Source of the DNA: Rubellimicrobium arenae
GTDB lineage: Bacteria; Pseudomonadota; Alphaproteobacteria; Rhodobacterales; Rhodobacteraceae
DNA: 64,000 bases
Direction of reading: 5' to 3'
NCBI RefSeq assembly: GCF_017916275.1
Contig: NZ_JAFMST010000014.1
Span: forward strand, 1 to 64,000
The translations under genes and the position numbers were made by a program. The notes below the pieces were generated by a model. That model saw nothing but the letters and a program-made list of their open reading frames with translations, searched no databases and was not told the DNA's origin. Each line of letters opens with the position of its first letter. Positions within the stretch are counted from its first letter, which is position 1. Positions 27,788 to 36,946 of this stretch are shown in pieces.

Positions 27788-28885
27788 ATGACCCGAACGA
27801 TAATCGACCTCCAGGCCCGCCTGTTCCGCGTGCCGCTGGACGAGGTGATGTCCGACGCCAAGCACGGCGACCACACCCACTTCGAGCTGGTGACCGTCAC
27901 GGTCCGCGACTCCGAAGGGCGGGAGGGGACCGGCTACACCTACACCGGCGGCTTCGGCGGACGCGCGATCCTGGCCATGGTCAACCACGATCTGCGGCCC
28001 TTCCTCCTGGGCCAGGATCCCGCACGGATCGACGCGATCTACGACGGGATGCAGTGGCGGGTGCACTATGTCGCGCGGGGCGGCATCGCGAGCTTCGCGA
28101 TTTCGGCCGTGGACATCGCGCTCTGGGACCTGCGCGGCAAAGCGGAGGGGCAACCCCTCTGGCGCATGGCCGGAGGCACGTCGAACCGCTCCCAGGTCTA
28201 TCGGGGCGCCATCGACCTCAACTTCCCCTACGAGAAGCTGATGGACAACGTCCGGGGCTTCATCGCCGAAGGTTTCGAGGCGGTGAAGATCAAGGTCGGG
28301 CGGCCCGACCTGGCCGACGACGTCCGCCGGGCCGAGGGCGTGCGCGAGATCCTGGGGCCGGACCGGATCTTTGCCGTGGACGCGAACTATTCGCTGTCGG
28401 TGCCGCAGGCCATCGAGGCTGCCAAGGCCTTCAAGCCGCTGAACCTCCTCTGGTTCGAGGAGCCGACGATCCCCGACGACTACCAGGGCTATGCCCGGAT
28501 CGCGGATGCGACGGGCGTGCCGCTGGCCATGGGCGAGAACCTCCACACCATCCACGAGTTCGAGTACGCCGTGGACCAGGCCAAGCTGTCCTTCCTGCAA
28601 CCCGATGCCTCCAACTGCGGCGGCATCACTGGCTTCCTGCGCGTCGCGCATCTGTGCGCGCAGCATGGCCTTCCGGTCTGCTCCCATGGGATGCAGGAAC
28701 TGCATGTGAGCCTTGTCGGCGCGCAGCCCAACGCAGGCTGGGTCGAGGTCCACAGCTTCCCCATCGACCGTTACACGACGCGCCCGCTCGTCCACGAAGG
28801 GCGGCACGCGGTTGCCCCCGACACCCCCGGAACCGGCGTCGTCTTTGCCTGGGAGCGGTTGGCTCCCTACGCCGTTCACGCCTGA
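27788..28885 (+). CDS. Enolase-superfamily sugar acid dehydratase (mandelate racemase subgroup)
   Basis: This encodes a 365-residue protein. The mandelate-racemase-subgroup residues are complete: Lys167 and Lys169 (VKIKVG), metal ligands Asp198 (VDAN), Glu224 (FEEP) and Glu250 (GENLH), then Asp273 (QPDASNCGG) and His300 (SHGMQ) as the His-Asp base. Such enzymes remove water from aldonic or aldaric acids to give 2-keto-3-deoxy acids. The substrate cannot be read from sequence; galactonate, fuconate, talarate or another sugar acid are candidates. It sits in the middle of the operon. Confidence 0.85.
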   Translation: MTRTIIDLQARLFRVPLDEVMSDAKHGDHTHFELVTVTVRDSEGREGTGYTYTGGFGGRAILAMVNHDLRPFLLGQDPARIDAIYDGMQWRVHYVARGGIASFAISAVDIALWDLRGKAEGQPLWRMAGGTSNRSQVYRGAIDLNFPYEKLMDNVRGFIAEGFEAVKIKVGRPDLADDVRRAEGVREILGPDRIFAVDANYSLSVPQAIEAAKAFKPLNLLWFEEPTIPDDYQGYARIADATGVPLAMGENLHTIHEFEYAVDQAKLSFLQPDASNCGGITGFLRVAHLCAQHGLPVCSHGMQELHVSLVGAQPNAGWVEVHSFPIDRYTTRPLVHEGRHAVAPDTPGTGVVFAWERLAPYAVHA

Positions 28886-28898
28886 CAGGAGAACACCC

Positions 28899-29927
28899 AT
28901 GACCATCCAGGCGGCCTTCTACACCGGCCACAAGACCTTCACCCTCGAACAGAAGGAGGCCCCCGCGCCTGGGCCGGGCGAGGTCCAGCTCGACGTGGCC
29001 TATGTCGGCATCTGCGGCACCGACATGCACGTCTTCCACGGCAACATGGACGCCCGGGTGGGGAACCATCGCGTGATCGGCCACGAGATGTCCGGCACCG
29101 TCGCCCAGGTCGGCGAAGGCGTGACGGGCTTCGCGCCCGGCGACCGCGTCGTGGTGCGCCCGCTGGCCCATTGCGGCGAATGCCCGGCCTGCCAGGCGGG
29201 CTACACCCACATCTGCCACAAGCTGAAGTTCCTGGGCCTGGACACCGACGGCGCGCTTCAGGAAAAGTGGAACGTCCCCGCGCATACGCTTCACAAGCTG
29301 CCCCCCGGCATGTCGCTGGAAACGGCCGCGATGATCGAGCCACTGGCCGTTGCGGTTCACGACGTGCGCCGCGCGCGTCTCCAGGCCGGCGAAACGGCGC
29401 TGGTCATCGGCGGCGGCCCCATCGGGATGCTGATCGCCCTGGTGGCCCAGCATGTGGGCGCGAACGTCATCCTGTCCGAGATCAACCCCAACCGCCTCAA
29501 GATGGCGGCCGAGATGGGGTTCACCGGCCTCAACCCGCGCGAGGGCGACGTCGCCGCGCAGGTGACCGAGATCACCGGGACCAAGGGCGCGGACGTGGTG
29601 TTCGAGGTGTCGGGCACCCAGCCCGGCGTGGACCTGATGACCGCCGCTGCCGCGACCCGCGGTCGGATATGCATGGTCGCGATCCATGCGCAGAAGGCCC
29701 AGGTGGACCTGTTCCGCTTCTTCTGGCGCGAGCTGGAGATGGTCGGCGCACGGGTCTACGAGGCCGTGGACTACGATCAGGCCATCCTCATGATCGCGGA
29801 CGGGCTGGACGTGAACCGCCTCATCACCGACCGGCATCCGCTGGCGGCCGTCCAGCAGGCCTTCGAAGCGCTGGAAGGGAACGCAACCGCGATGAAGACC
29901 CTCATCAGGATCGGAGAGCCGGCATGA
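28899..29927 (+). CDS. Zinc-dependent alcohol (polyol/sugar acid) dehydrogenase
   Basis: This 342-residue medium-chain dehydrogenase has catalytic zinc ligands Cys39 (GICGTDMH) and His62-Glu63 (GHEM). The structural zinc is held by Cys92, Cys95, Cys98 and Cys106 (CGECPAC...HIC), and the Rossmann motif is GGGPIG. It resembles idonate/sorbitol/threonine-type dehydrogenases. It probably oxidises a hydroxyl of the pathway substrate with NAD(P). ACAGGAG lies upstream, and its stop overlaps the next start (ATGA). Confidence 0.85.
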   Translation: MTIQAAFYTGHKTFTLEQKEAPAPGPGEVQLDVAYVGICGTDMHVFHGNMDARVGNHRVIGHEMSGTVAQVGEGVTGFAPGDRVVVRPLAHCGECPACQAGYTHICHKLKFLGLDTDGALQEKWNVPAHTLHKLPPGMSLETAAMIEPLAVAVHDVRRARLQAGETALVIGGGPIGMLIALVAQHVGANVILSEINPNRLKMAAEMGFTGLNPREGDVAAQVTEITGTKGADVVFEVSGTQPGVDLMTAAAATRGRICMVAIHAQKAQVDLFRFFWRELEMVGARVYEAVDYDQAILMIADGLDVNRLITDRHPLAAVQQAFEALEGNATAMKTLIRIGEPA

Positions 29928-30685
29928 GCAACCTCTTCGACCTGACCGGCAAGACGGCCCTTGTCACCGGCGCCCGCCGCGGCATCGGCGCGGGCATGGC
30001 GCTCGCGCTCGCCGAGGCCGGAGCCGACATCATCGGCGCTTCGGCCCAGATGGAGGCCGATGGCGGCGACGTGGGCGAAAAGATCCGCAGCATGGGCCGC
30101 CGCTTCGAGGGGCACGCCGTCAACTTCGCGGACCGCGCCGCTCTCAAGGCCTTTGCCGCGCGGATGGAGCAGGCGCCCATCGACATCCTCGTGAACAACG
30201 CGGGCACGATCAGGCGCACCCCAGCAGCGGACCACCCGGAGGAGTGGTGGGACGAGGTCATCGAGACCAACCTGTCGGCCCAGTTTCTGCTCACGCAGGC
30301 CGTAGGGCGCGGGATGATCGCGCGGGGCAAGGGCGGCAAGGTCATCTTCACCGCCTCGCTGCTCACCTTCCAGGGCGGGATCAACGTTCCCGGCTATGCG
30401 GCCTCCAAGGGCGGCGTGGGCCAGCTGGTCATGGCCTTCGCCAATGAATGGGCCTCCAAGGGCATCAACGTGAACGCCATCGCGCCCGGCTACATCGCCA
30501 CGGACAACACCGAGGCTCTTCGCAATGATCCCGACCGATCCGCCGCCATCCTGGGCCGCATCCCGGCGGGCCGCTGGGGCACGCCCGAGGACTTTGGCGG
30601 ACCGGCGGTGTTTCTGGCGTCCAAGGCGTCCGACTACGTCAGCGGCACGATCCTGACGGTGGACGGGGGCTGGATGGGGCGCTGA
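29924..30685 (+). CDS. KduD-like short-chain dehydrogenase (2-keto-3-deoxy sugar acid oxidoreductase)
   Basis: This 253-residue SDR has cofactor motif TGARRGIG (residues 15-22), NNAGT, a catalytic Ser (TASLLT) and Tyr158-x3-Lys162 (YAASK). The stretch NVNAIAPGYIATDNTEALRNDPDRSAAILGRIPAGRWGTPEDF is close to KduD. KduD acts on 2-keto-3-deoxy-gluconate/5-keto compounds. A role on the product of the dehydratase is therefore plausible. Last gene of the operon, before the terminator at 30711. Confidence 0.85.
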   Translation: MSNLFDLTGKTALVTGARRGIGAGMALALAEAGADIIGASAQMEADGGDVGEKIRSMGRRFEGHAVNFADRAALKAFAARMEQAPIDILVNNAGTIRRTPAADHPEEWWDEVIETNLSAQFLLTQAVGRGMIARGKGGKVIFTASLLTFQGGINVPGYAASKGGVGQLVMAFANEWASKGINVNAIAPGYIATDNTEALRNDPDRSAAILGRIPAGRWGTPEDFGGPAVFLASKASDYVSGTILTVDGGWMGR

Positions 30686-30710
30686 AAACCCTCGAACGGC
30701 CGGAACAGCG

Positions 30711-30739
30711 CGGCGGCAGGGCAACCAGCCGCCGTTTTT
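30711..30739 (+). terminator. Rho-independent terminator of the sugar operon
   Basis: A perfect 7-bp stem (CGGCGGC / GCCGCCG) with a 10-base loop is followed by five T residues, 26 bases after the KduD-like gene stop. Confidence 0.9.
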
Positions 30740-30760
30740 CGTTCGCCTGTCCTGCGCCAC

Positions 30761-30785
30761 AAACGAAAACGGCCCCGAAGGGGCC
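30761..30785 (-). terminator. Terminator of tRNA-Pro
   Basis: Read on the minus strand, the stem GGCCCC / GGGGCC with a 3-base loop is followed by GTTTTCGTTT. It lies 32 bases past the tRNA 3' end and faces the sugar-operon terminator. Confidence 0.8.
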
Positions 30786-30816
30786 GATCTGCGGTCAATC
30801 CGCCGTTCCGGGGAAA

Positions 30817-30893
30817 TGGTCGGAGTGAGAGGATTCGAACCTCCGACCCCCTGCTCCCGAAGCAGGTGCGCTACCAGGCTGCGCTACACTCCG
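30817..30893 (-). tRNA. tRNA-Pro (anticodon CGG)
   Basis: The 77-base tRNA folds as a full cloverleaf. The acceptor stem CGGAGTG pairs with CACTCCG; the D loop holds AGCCTGGTAGC; the anticodon stem CCTGC/GCAGG encloses loop TTCGGGA with anticodon CGG (30857-30859); the T arm contains GGTTCGAATCC. The 3' CCA is encoded. It reads CCG codons. Confidence 0.97.
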
Positions 30894-30902
30894 ACAGGGG
30901 GC

Positions 30903-30931
30903 GAGGTATCCCGCGCGCCCATGATTTGCAA
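30903..30931 (-). promoter_or_regulatory. Candidate sigma-70 promoter of tRNA-Pro
   Basis: On the minus strand, a -35-like TTGCAA (30926-30931) and a -10-like TACCTC (30903-30908) are 17 bases apart. They end about 9 bases before the mature tRNA 5' end. The -10 match is weak. Confidence 0.45.
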
Positions 30932-30938
30932 GCCCTGA

Positions 30939-31919
30939 TCATTCACCCGGCGTAGCCTGCGGCACCCTGACCTTGGGTTGCAGTCCGGCAAGGCGCAGCA
31001 GCGTGCTGGCGCGGGGGGCCGTGCCGGTGTCGGGACGGAGCTTGGTGCTCAGCACAGGCTTGTTGGCCGAGGCCCGACCCTCCCGAAGAACGATGTAGAG
31101 CCCCGAGGCCATGATGATCGCCGTGCCGATCGCGGTGGCGCCGTCGATGGTTTCGTTGAAGAAGGCATAGCCGTAGAACGTGGCCCAGAGGATCTGCGAA
31201 TACTGCATGGGCGCGACGATCACGGCCTCGCCGGCCTTGTAGGCCATGATGATCACGACCCCGCCCGCCCATCCCAGGCAGGACAGGAAGGCGATCAGGC
31301 CCATGTGCTCGGCCTCCATGGGCCGGTAGACGAACGGCAGGGCGCAGCCCATGACGGCCAGGTTGGCGATCATCGGGTACAGCAGAAGAACGACGGGCCG
31401 TTCCTCGTGGCCGATCTTGCGCACGACGATCGACGCGACCGAGCCGGTGACCGCCGCCATGAGCGCGGCCAGGTGGCCCAGGCCCAGATCGGTTCCGCCA
31501 GGCCGCAGGACCACCATGACCCCGAGCAGCCCCACGACGACCGCGAGCCCCCGGCGCAGGCGCACCGTTTCCCCCAGGACGGGGATGGCCAGAAGGGTGA
31601 TGAGCAGCGGCTGCGCGAAGACGATCGCATAAGTCTGCGCCAAGGGGAGGACCGAGAAGGCATAGAAGGCGCACAGGCCGGTGCAGACCGAGGCCGCCGT
31701 GCGCAGGGCCATCCACCAGGGGTGGACGGGCCGGAGCGTTCCCGGCGCCGTGTCGCGGATCATCATCAGCGTCGCCATCGGGAAGCTGAAGAGAACCGAG
31801 AAGAACAGGAGTTGGAAGGGGGCGTACTCCGCCCCCAGGAATTTCACCAGCGCGTCGTGCGTGGCGTAAATGCCAAAGGCCGCCAGCGCGAGAAGCGCCC
31901 CTTTGCCGTTCTGTGCCAT
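30939..31919 (-). CDS. DMT superfamily (EamA) transporter
   Basis: This 326-residue inner-membrane protein has two EamA repeats of five helices (about 6-140 and 150-285). Segments such as FYAFSVLPLAQTYAIVFAQPLLITLLAIPVLGE and PMQYSQILWATFYGYAFFNE are typical of the repeats. Family members export amino acids or other metabolites; the substrate is unknown. A 40-residue basic C-terminal tail is longer than usual. Confidence 0.88.
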   Translation of the reverse strand: MAQNGKGALLALAAFGIYATHDALVKFLGAEYAPFQLLFFSVLFSFPMATLMMIRDTAPGTLRPVHPWWMALRTAASVCTGLCAFYAFSVLPLAQTYAIVFAQPLLITLLAIPVLGETVRLRRGLAVVVGLLGVMVVLRPGGTDLGLGHLAALMAAVTGSVASIVVRKIGHEERPVVLLLYPMIANLAVMGCALPFVYRPMEAEHMGLIAFLSCLGWAGGVVIIMAYKAGEAVIVAPMQYSQILWATFYGYAFFNETIDGATAIGTAIIMASGLYIVLREGRASANKPVLSTKLRPDTGTAPRASTLLRLAGLQPKVRVPQATPGE

Positions 31920-32008
31920 GGGAGTCCTTTCGGACGCGATTCTGGGGATCGCGCCGACTCCCGCTTTAGGATCACGAATCGCTGAGGGTCAACCCGCTGC
32001 CGGGCGGA

Positions 32009-33118
32009 TCAGCGCGCACCGTCCTCAAGTGCTGCAACAATGGCATCCCCCATCTGCGAGGTGCTGACCGCCGTGCCGCCCTGAGGACCCAGCAGGTCGC
32101 CGGTGCGGACCCCATCGGCCAGCACCTTCTCGACCGCCGCCTCGAGCCGGTCCGCCGCGTCGCCTGCGTTGAAGGAGTAGCGGAGCGCCATGGCAAAGCT
32201 CAGGATGCAGGCGATCGGGTTGGCCTTGCCCTGCCCCGCGATGTCGGGCGCGGAGCCGTGGACGGGCTCATAGAGGGCCTTCCGCCGCCCGGTCGCGGCG
32301 TCGGGCGCACCCAGCGAGGCGGAGGGAAGCATCCCGAGCGACCCGGTCAGCATCGCCGCCACGTCCGACAGCATGTCGCCGAACAGGTTGTCGGTGACGA
32401 TCACGTCGAACTGCTTGGGCGCGCGCACGAGTTGCATCCCGCCCGCGTCCGCGAGCATGTGGGACAGTTGCACGTCCGCGTAGCGGTCCTTGTGGACCTG
32501 CGTCACGACCTCGTTCCAAAGGACGCCCGAGCGCATGACGTTGCGCTTTTCCATGGAGCAGACGCGGTTCTGGCGGACGCGGGCGAGCTCGAAGGCGACC
32601 GAGGCGATGCGCTCGATCTCGTAGGTGTCGTAGACCTGGGTGTCGATAGCGCGCTTCTGGCCGTTGCCAAGGTCGCGGATCTCCTTGGGCTCGCCGAAGT
32701 AGACTCCGCCGGTCAGTTCACGGACGATGAGGATGTCGAGCCCCTCGACCAGCTCGCGCTTGAGCGAGGAGAAGTCGGCGAGCGCGTCGAAGCACTTGGC
32801 GGGGCGGAGGTTGGCGAAGAGTTCGAGGTCCTTGCGCAGGCGCAGGAGCCCGGCCTCGGGGCGCACCTCGTAGGGGACCTTGTCCCACTTCGGGCCGCCC
32901 ACCGCGCCCAGGAGCACGGCATCGGCCTTCAGCGCCTTGTCCATGGTCGCGTCGGACACGGCCTGCCCATGCGCGTCATAGGCGCAGCCGCCCACGAGGT
33001 CGTCCTCGACCTCGAAGGCCATGCCGTTCGCGTTGAACCAGCCGATGACCTTCTTGACCTCTCCCATGACTTCGGGGCCGATGCCGTCGCCGGCGAGGAT
33101 GAGAAGATCGTGGGCCAT
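32009..33118 (-). CDS. leuB: 3-isopropylmalate dehydrogenase
   Basis: This 369-residue enzyme of leucine biosynthesis oxidises 3-isopropylmalate with NAD. The N-terminal [14 protein letters not shown], the substrate loop [18 protein letters not shown] and the NLFGDMLSD signature (metal-binding aspartates) are clear. The ATG at 33118 gives the standard start. The gene is split from leuC and leuD by about 6 kb that hold RTX and other genes. Confidence 0.97.
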   Translation of the reverse strand: MAHDLLILAGDGIGPEVMGEVKKVIGWFNANGMAFEVEDDLVGGCAYDAHGQAVSDATMDKALKADAVLLGAVGGPKWDKVPYEVRPEAGLLRLRKDLELFANLRPAKCFDALADFSSLKRELVEGLDILIVRELTGGVYFGEPKEIRDLGNGQKRAIDTQVYDTYEIERIASVAFELARVRQNRVCSMEKRNVMRSGVLWNEVVTQVHKDRYADVQLSHMLADAGGMQLVRAPKQFDVIVTDNLFGDMLSDVAAMLTGSLGMLPSASLGAPDAATGRRKALYEPVHGSAPDIAGQGKANPIACILSFAMALRYSFNAGDAADRLEAAVEKVLADGVRTGDLLGPQGGTAVSTSQMGDAIVAALEDGAR

Positions 33119-33188
33119 GATGCGCGCTCCGCTGGATGGGTCGCGCGGGGGCGTAGCCCCGGGGGGACCCGGGGTCAAGCGGGGCTGG

Positions 33189-34673
33189 TCAGAGCACGAA
33201 ATCCGTCACGCTCAAGGGGCCTCCCACGCCGAGCAGCAGAAGCGACATGTCCGCTTCCGCGTCCCCATCGACGTTCATCTCCAGCACGAGACCGGTCTTG
33301 GACGCGACCTGTCGGATCTCGGCCCGGGCGAAGTCGTCGTTCGTGTCGAGGCGGAAGGTCCCCTCGCCCAGGCCATCGCCGTTGGCATCGATGCCGGACA
33401 GGTTGATGACATCCCGGTCGCGCTCGAACCCGTCGATCCGGTCCTGGCCCGGGCCGGCCGGGCTTTCCGCGATCCCGAAGACGAAAACGTCACGGCCCTC
33501 TCCGCCGTTCATGAAATCCGCCCCCTTTCCGCCGACGAGCCGGTCATCGCCCGAGCCACCGTACAGGAAGTCGTCGCCGCGTCCGCCCACGAGCACGTCA
33601 TTTCCGACCCGGCCCAGCAGCCTGTCGTTGCCGCCCAGGCCAGCCAGGTTGTTGCCGGCCGAATTGCCGGTCATCATGTCGTCCCGCGCTCCGCCGCGCC
33701 CGTTCTCGATCACCACGCCATGGGCGATGGTGACGCCCCCGTGGACGCCCGTCGCGTGCGACACCCAGCCCCCGCCGCCGGGCTCGGCCCGCAGCGTGGC
33801 CGCGCGCAGGTCGATGACGTTGGCCCGATCCTGGGCTCCGACGATGAGATCGGCGCCGCCCGTGTCCCAGATGCAGGAGTAGAAGGTGCCGATCCGGTCG
33901 GCGTCGGGAAGCGTGTAGGTGTCGCCCCCCTGACGCGCGGTCGTGTTCGCACCATACAGCTTCTGGAGAGCGGCAATGTCGATGGCCATGGGCGTGGCCT
34001 GGTAGCCCCAGGTGTCGCTGGGCGAAAGGCCCTCGGGGGCGGTCTGCCAGCCGTCGTTGTACCCCATCATGGTAAAGACGCCCTGGTTCATGCCGAATTC
34101 GCCGATGTCCGTGTCGGACTTGGCGCCCGGGAAGTACCCGGTCCCGTCCCAGTCGTCATGTGAGTGGGACAGCCCCATCGCGTGGCCCAGCTCGTGGATG
34201 AAGGTGCAGTAGTCGAAGCCGCCCCTCACGAGCGCCTCGGCCCCCTTGGCCGGGAAGTAGGCGTCATGGTTGATCGAGACCATGCTTTGCTCATCGCCGT
34301 AGGCGGTGCTGTAGGCCGTCCCGGGCAGCCAGGCCCAGCCGAGGATGCCGTCCCCGCCTGCATCCTTGTTGCCCACGCTGGCCCAGATGAGATCGGCATC
34401 GGCTTCCGAGGCCACCGTCCGGAACCGCAGGCCGCAGACCTGCTCGAAGGAGGTCATGGCCGAGGTCATGGCGTCCAGCTCGCGGCCGGTGGGAACCCCG
34501 GCCTGGACCACGGAGTCGTCAGGGCCGACGAACTCGGTCCCGCCTTGGCCGGCGATGTAGGCGCTGATGACGGTGGGCTCCTGGCCCGAGCTCCATTTCC
34601 GAGTCCAAAGGACTCCGTCCATCCAGACGTTGCCCGTCTCGGAGCTGCTTACGGGGCGTGCCGTTCCGGCCAT
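33189..34673 (-). CDS. M10 family (serralysin-like) RTX metalloprotease
   Basis: This 494-residue secreted zinc protease has His160, Glu161, His164 and His170 in [11 protein letters not shown], the extended zinc motif, and Met203 in TMMGY as the Met-turn. RTX calcium repeats ([27 protein letters not shown] type) lie at about residues 335-400. A C-terminal region ends in a hydrophobic TDFVL, as in type I secretion substrates. No N-terminal signal peptide is present. GGGAGG lies 7 bases before the ATG. It is the downstream partner of the 660-residue RTX gene on the same strand. Confidence 0.9.
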   Translation of the reverse strand: MAGTARPVSSSETGNVWMDGVLWTRKWSSGQEPTVISAYIAGQGGTEFVGPDDSVVQAGVPTGRELDAMTSAMTSFEQVCGLRFRTVASEADADLIWASVGNKDAGGDGILGWAWLPGTAYSTAYGDEQSMVSINHDAYFPAKGAEALVRGGFDYCTFIHELGHAMGLSHSHDDWDGTGYFPGAKSDTDIGEFGMNQGVFTMMGYNDGWQTAPEGLSPSDTWGYQATPMAIDIAALQKLYGANTTARQGGDTYTLPDADRIGTFYSCIWDTGGADLIVGAQDRANVIDLRAATLRAEPGGGGWVSHATGVHGGVTIAHGVVIENGRGGARDDMMTGNSAGNNLAGLGGNDRLLGRVGNDVLVGGRGDDFLYGGSGDDRLVGGKGADFMNGGEGRDVFVFGIAESPAGPGQDRIDGFERDRDVINLSGIDANGDGLGEGTFRLDTNDDFARAEIRQVASKTGLVLEMNVDGDAEADMSLLLLGVGGPLSVTDFVL

Positions 34674-34839
34674 ACTCGACCTCCCTTGTGCGGAAGGTCG
34701 ATACCTCCCGATCCACTGTCCTCCTGCCGCTCCCGCTTGAGGCACGGGGCTGCGGTGGACCGGTAACATCGACCCACCTGACCGGCCAAGTCCGCCCACG
34801 CGGAAGTGTTGGCGGGCGGGCTGAACTCTGCCGAGGCCG

Positions 34840-36822
34840 TCAGAGCGCGAAATCCGTCGCCGTCAGCGGGCCTGCAACACCGACCAGCAGGATCGACATC
34901 TCGGGCTGGAGGTCGGTGTCGGTGTTGAACTCGATCAGCAGATTGCCGCCTTGCTGGAGCTGCCGGATCTCGCCGGCAGAGAAGGACGCATTGGTGTCGA
35001 GCACGAAGGCCTGGTCCCTTGCGACGCCAGTATTCGCGTCGATCAGCGTCAGGACGAGATGGTCCACGCCCTTCTGGAAATCCATGATCTGGTCACGGCC
35101 CGATTCCGCCGCGCTTTCGGACGCGAACTGGAAAACGAAGCCGTCCGCGCCCGCGCCGCCGGTCAGGCAATCGGCCCCCGTGGCCCCCAGGATGGAGTCG
35201 TCCCCCCCGTCGCCCCAGAGGCTGTCGGCTCCCGCCCGGCCTTCCAGCCGGTCGTTGCCATCCCCGCCGCGCAGCAGGTTCTCCTCCGCGTCGCCTCGCA
35301 GGCGGTCCGCGCTGGCGGACCCCCACAGGCCCTCCACGCCGCCGAAGACATCGCCCGCCCCGTCCCCGATCCCGGACAGCGTCCCATCGAGAGCCGCGCG
35401 CACCCCGGCGGTGGCGGCTTCATAATTCGCGATGTCGAAGCCGGCGCCACCCCAGAGATCGTCACCGCCCGTGCCACCGATCAGGATGTCGGCGCCTCGC
35501 CCGCCATGAAGGATGTCGTCGCCGCGTCCCCCCTTCAGGAGATCGTCGCCGCCCCCTCCCAGGAGGAAGTCGTCGCCCCCTCCCAGGAGGAAGTCGTCGC
35601 CCCGCAATCCCACCAGCGTATCCTGGCCGCCAAAGCCGCTGATCTCGTCGCCCCAAGCCTCATGGCCATAGAGCAGGTCGTCGCCAGCGCCCCCGTTCAC
35701 CACGCCTTCGCGGGGGTCGAGGATCTGGTGAAGCACGCAAGGCTGGCCGCCGTCCCCCTCGGCGGTCCAGGTCACGACCAGACGGCCGTCCGCCAGCGCG
35801 CGGACGGACAGGTCGCCCGGGACGGCCTCGGCGGAGGGGGCCGAGGTGCTGATCACGAACTCCTGCCCGACCCGCGCGCCGAAGGGGTCGAAGATCTGCC
35901 CGCGCACGGTCGGCTCGCCCGACAGGTCGATCCAGACCACGGCAAAGCCGCCCCCCGCGAGTGGGGCGACGTCCGGGCCTTCCTGGCTCCCCGGACTGCT
36001 GGCGTTCACGACCAGTTCCGCCCCCAGAGGGGCGCCCATCGGGTCGAAGATCCGCGCCCGAACGTCCGGGGCGGCTCCGGGGAACAGGCTGGACCCGGTT
36101 TCCCAGGTGACGACGAAGCCGCCGCCGGTCAGGGCGGCCAGGGCCGCATGGCCAGGGTCGCCGCCCAGGGACGTCGCGTTGGCCTGGATCTCGTTGATGT
36201 TGACCGCCGTGCCATCGGCCGCAAAGACCCGGGCCTGGATGCGGCCCAAATTGAGGTCGGTCCAGGCCACCGCGAACCCGCCCCCTGCCAGAGCTGCCAC
36301 ATCGGGGCTTACCTGCGGGCCGAGGGTGATCGCGTTGGTCGCCCTGTCGCCGCCGACAATCGCGCCGGACCGGTCGAACAGCCGGGTGGTCAGATCGCCT
36401 CCCTTCTCATAGACGGCGACGAGGCCGTCGCCGACCGAGGCAAGCGCCAACCCCGTCGCGTCGGGGCCGGCATCGACGGGCAGCGCCCCCAGACCAAGGC
36501 CGCTCCGGTCGAAGCGGGAGGCCAGGAGATCGTGATCCCTGCCCTCCGGCCTGACCTCCGCCCCGACCAGGAAGCCGCCGTCGGACAGGGCCGTCACGCA
36601 GGGCGCGATGACGGGCACCGGATAGGAGAGGACGGCCTCCGGAACCACGGCGGCTCCGGTGGCGTCGAACCGCTGGACGTGGATCCGCGCCCCTGCGGGA
36701 TCAGCCTGATCGAGCCAGGCGATGGCGTAGCCCCCATCGGCGAGAGCCGCCACGTCGGGCCGGGACGGTCGCCCTGCCGCGGAACCGACCCACATCTCCA
36801 GGCCCCATCGGCGCACTGACAT
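34840..36822 (-). CDS. Large RTX protein with seven N-terminal propeller-like repeats
   Basis: This 660-residue protein has residues 27-373 built of seven repeats of about 50 residues. Each starts with a pattern like LAGGGFAVAW and continues with an R-x-FD-x-x-G turn, which suggests a seven-bladed beta-propeller. Residues 374-550 hold RTX calcium-binding nonapeptides (GGxGxDxLxGG). The last 110 residues, ending in TATDFAL, match the C-terminus of the downstream metalloprotease and should carry the type I secretion signal. There is no signal peptide and no catalytic motif that I recognise. An adhesive or binding role is inferred. ATG 36822 follows AGGGGA at 7 bases. Confidence 0.85.
   Translation of the reverse strand: MSVRRWGLEMWVGSAAGRPSRPDVAALADGGYAIAWLDQADPAGARIHVQRFDATGAAVVPEAVLSYPVPVIAPCVTALSDGGFLVGAEVRPEGRDHDLLASRFDRSGLGLGALPVDAGPDATGLALASVGDGLVAVYEKGGDLTTRLFDRSGAIVGGDRATNAITLGPQVSPDVAALAGGGFAVAWTDLNLGRIQARVFAADGTAVNINEIQANATSLGGDPGHAALAALTGGGFVVTWETGSSLFPGAAPDVRARIFDPMGAPLGAELVVNASSPGSQEGPDVAPLAGGGFAVVWIDLSGEPTVRGQIFDPFGARVGQEFVISTSAPSAEAVPGDLSVRALADGRLVVTWTAEGDGGQPCVLHQILDPREGVVNGGAGDDLLYGHEAWGDEISGFGGQDTLVGLRGDDFLLGGGDDFLLGGGGDDLLKGGRGDDILHGGRGADILIGGTGGDDLWGGAGFDIANYEAATAGVRAALDGTLSGIGDGAGDVFGGVEGLWGSASADRLRGDAEENLLRGGDGNDRLEGRAGADSLWGDGGDDSILGATGADCLTGGAGADGFVFQFASESAAESGRDQIMDFQKGVDHLVLTLIDANTGVARDQAFVLDTNASFSAGEIRQLQQGGNLLIEFNTDTDLQPEMSILLVGVAGPLTATDFAL
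35551..35598 (-). repeat. Perfect 24-bp tandem duplication in the RTX region
   Basis: Two identical 24-base units lie back to back (35551-35574 and 35575-35598) inside the RTX gene. They encode a repeated GDDFLLGG-type motif. The identity indicates a recent in-frame duplication, and the repeat number could vary by slippage. Confidence 0.9.
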
Positions 36823-36946
36823 GAATCGTCCCCTGTCCCGGCTCGGTCACAAGGATCGTCAATCTTGGCTAATATTTTGTTAACACCCTGCTGGACCGAC
36901 AGGGCTCCCTCCTTCCGTGAAGGCGGCCCCGTCACCCGGGCCAGGA

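Noticed and set aside
30817-30893. tRNA-Pro as an attachment site for an island
   Set aside because: No integrase, no direct repeat of the tRNA end, and no composition break was seen on either side.
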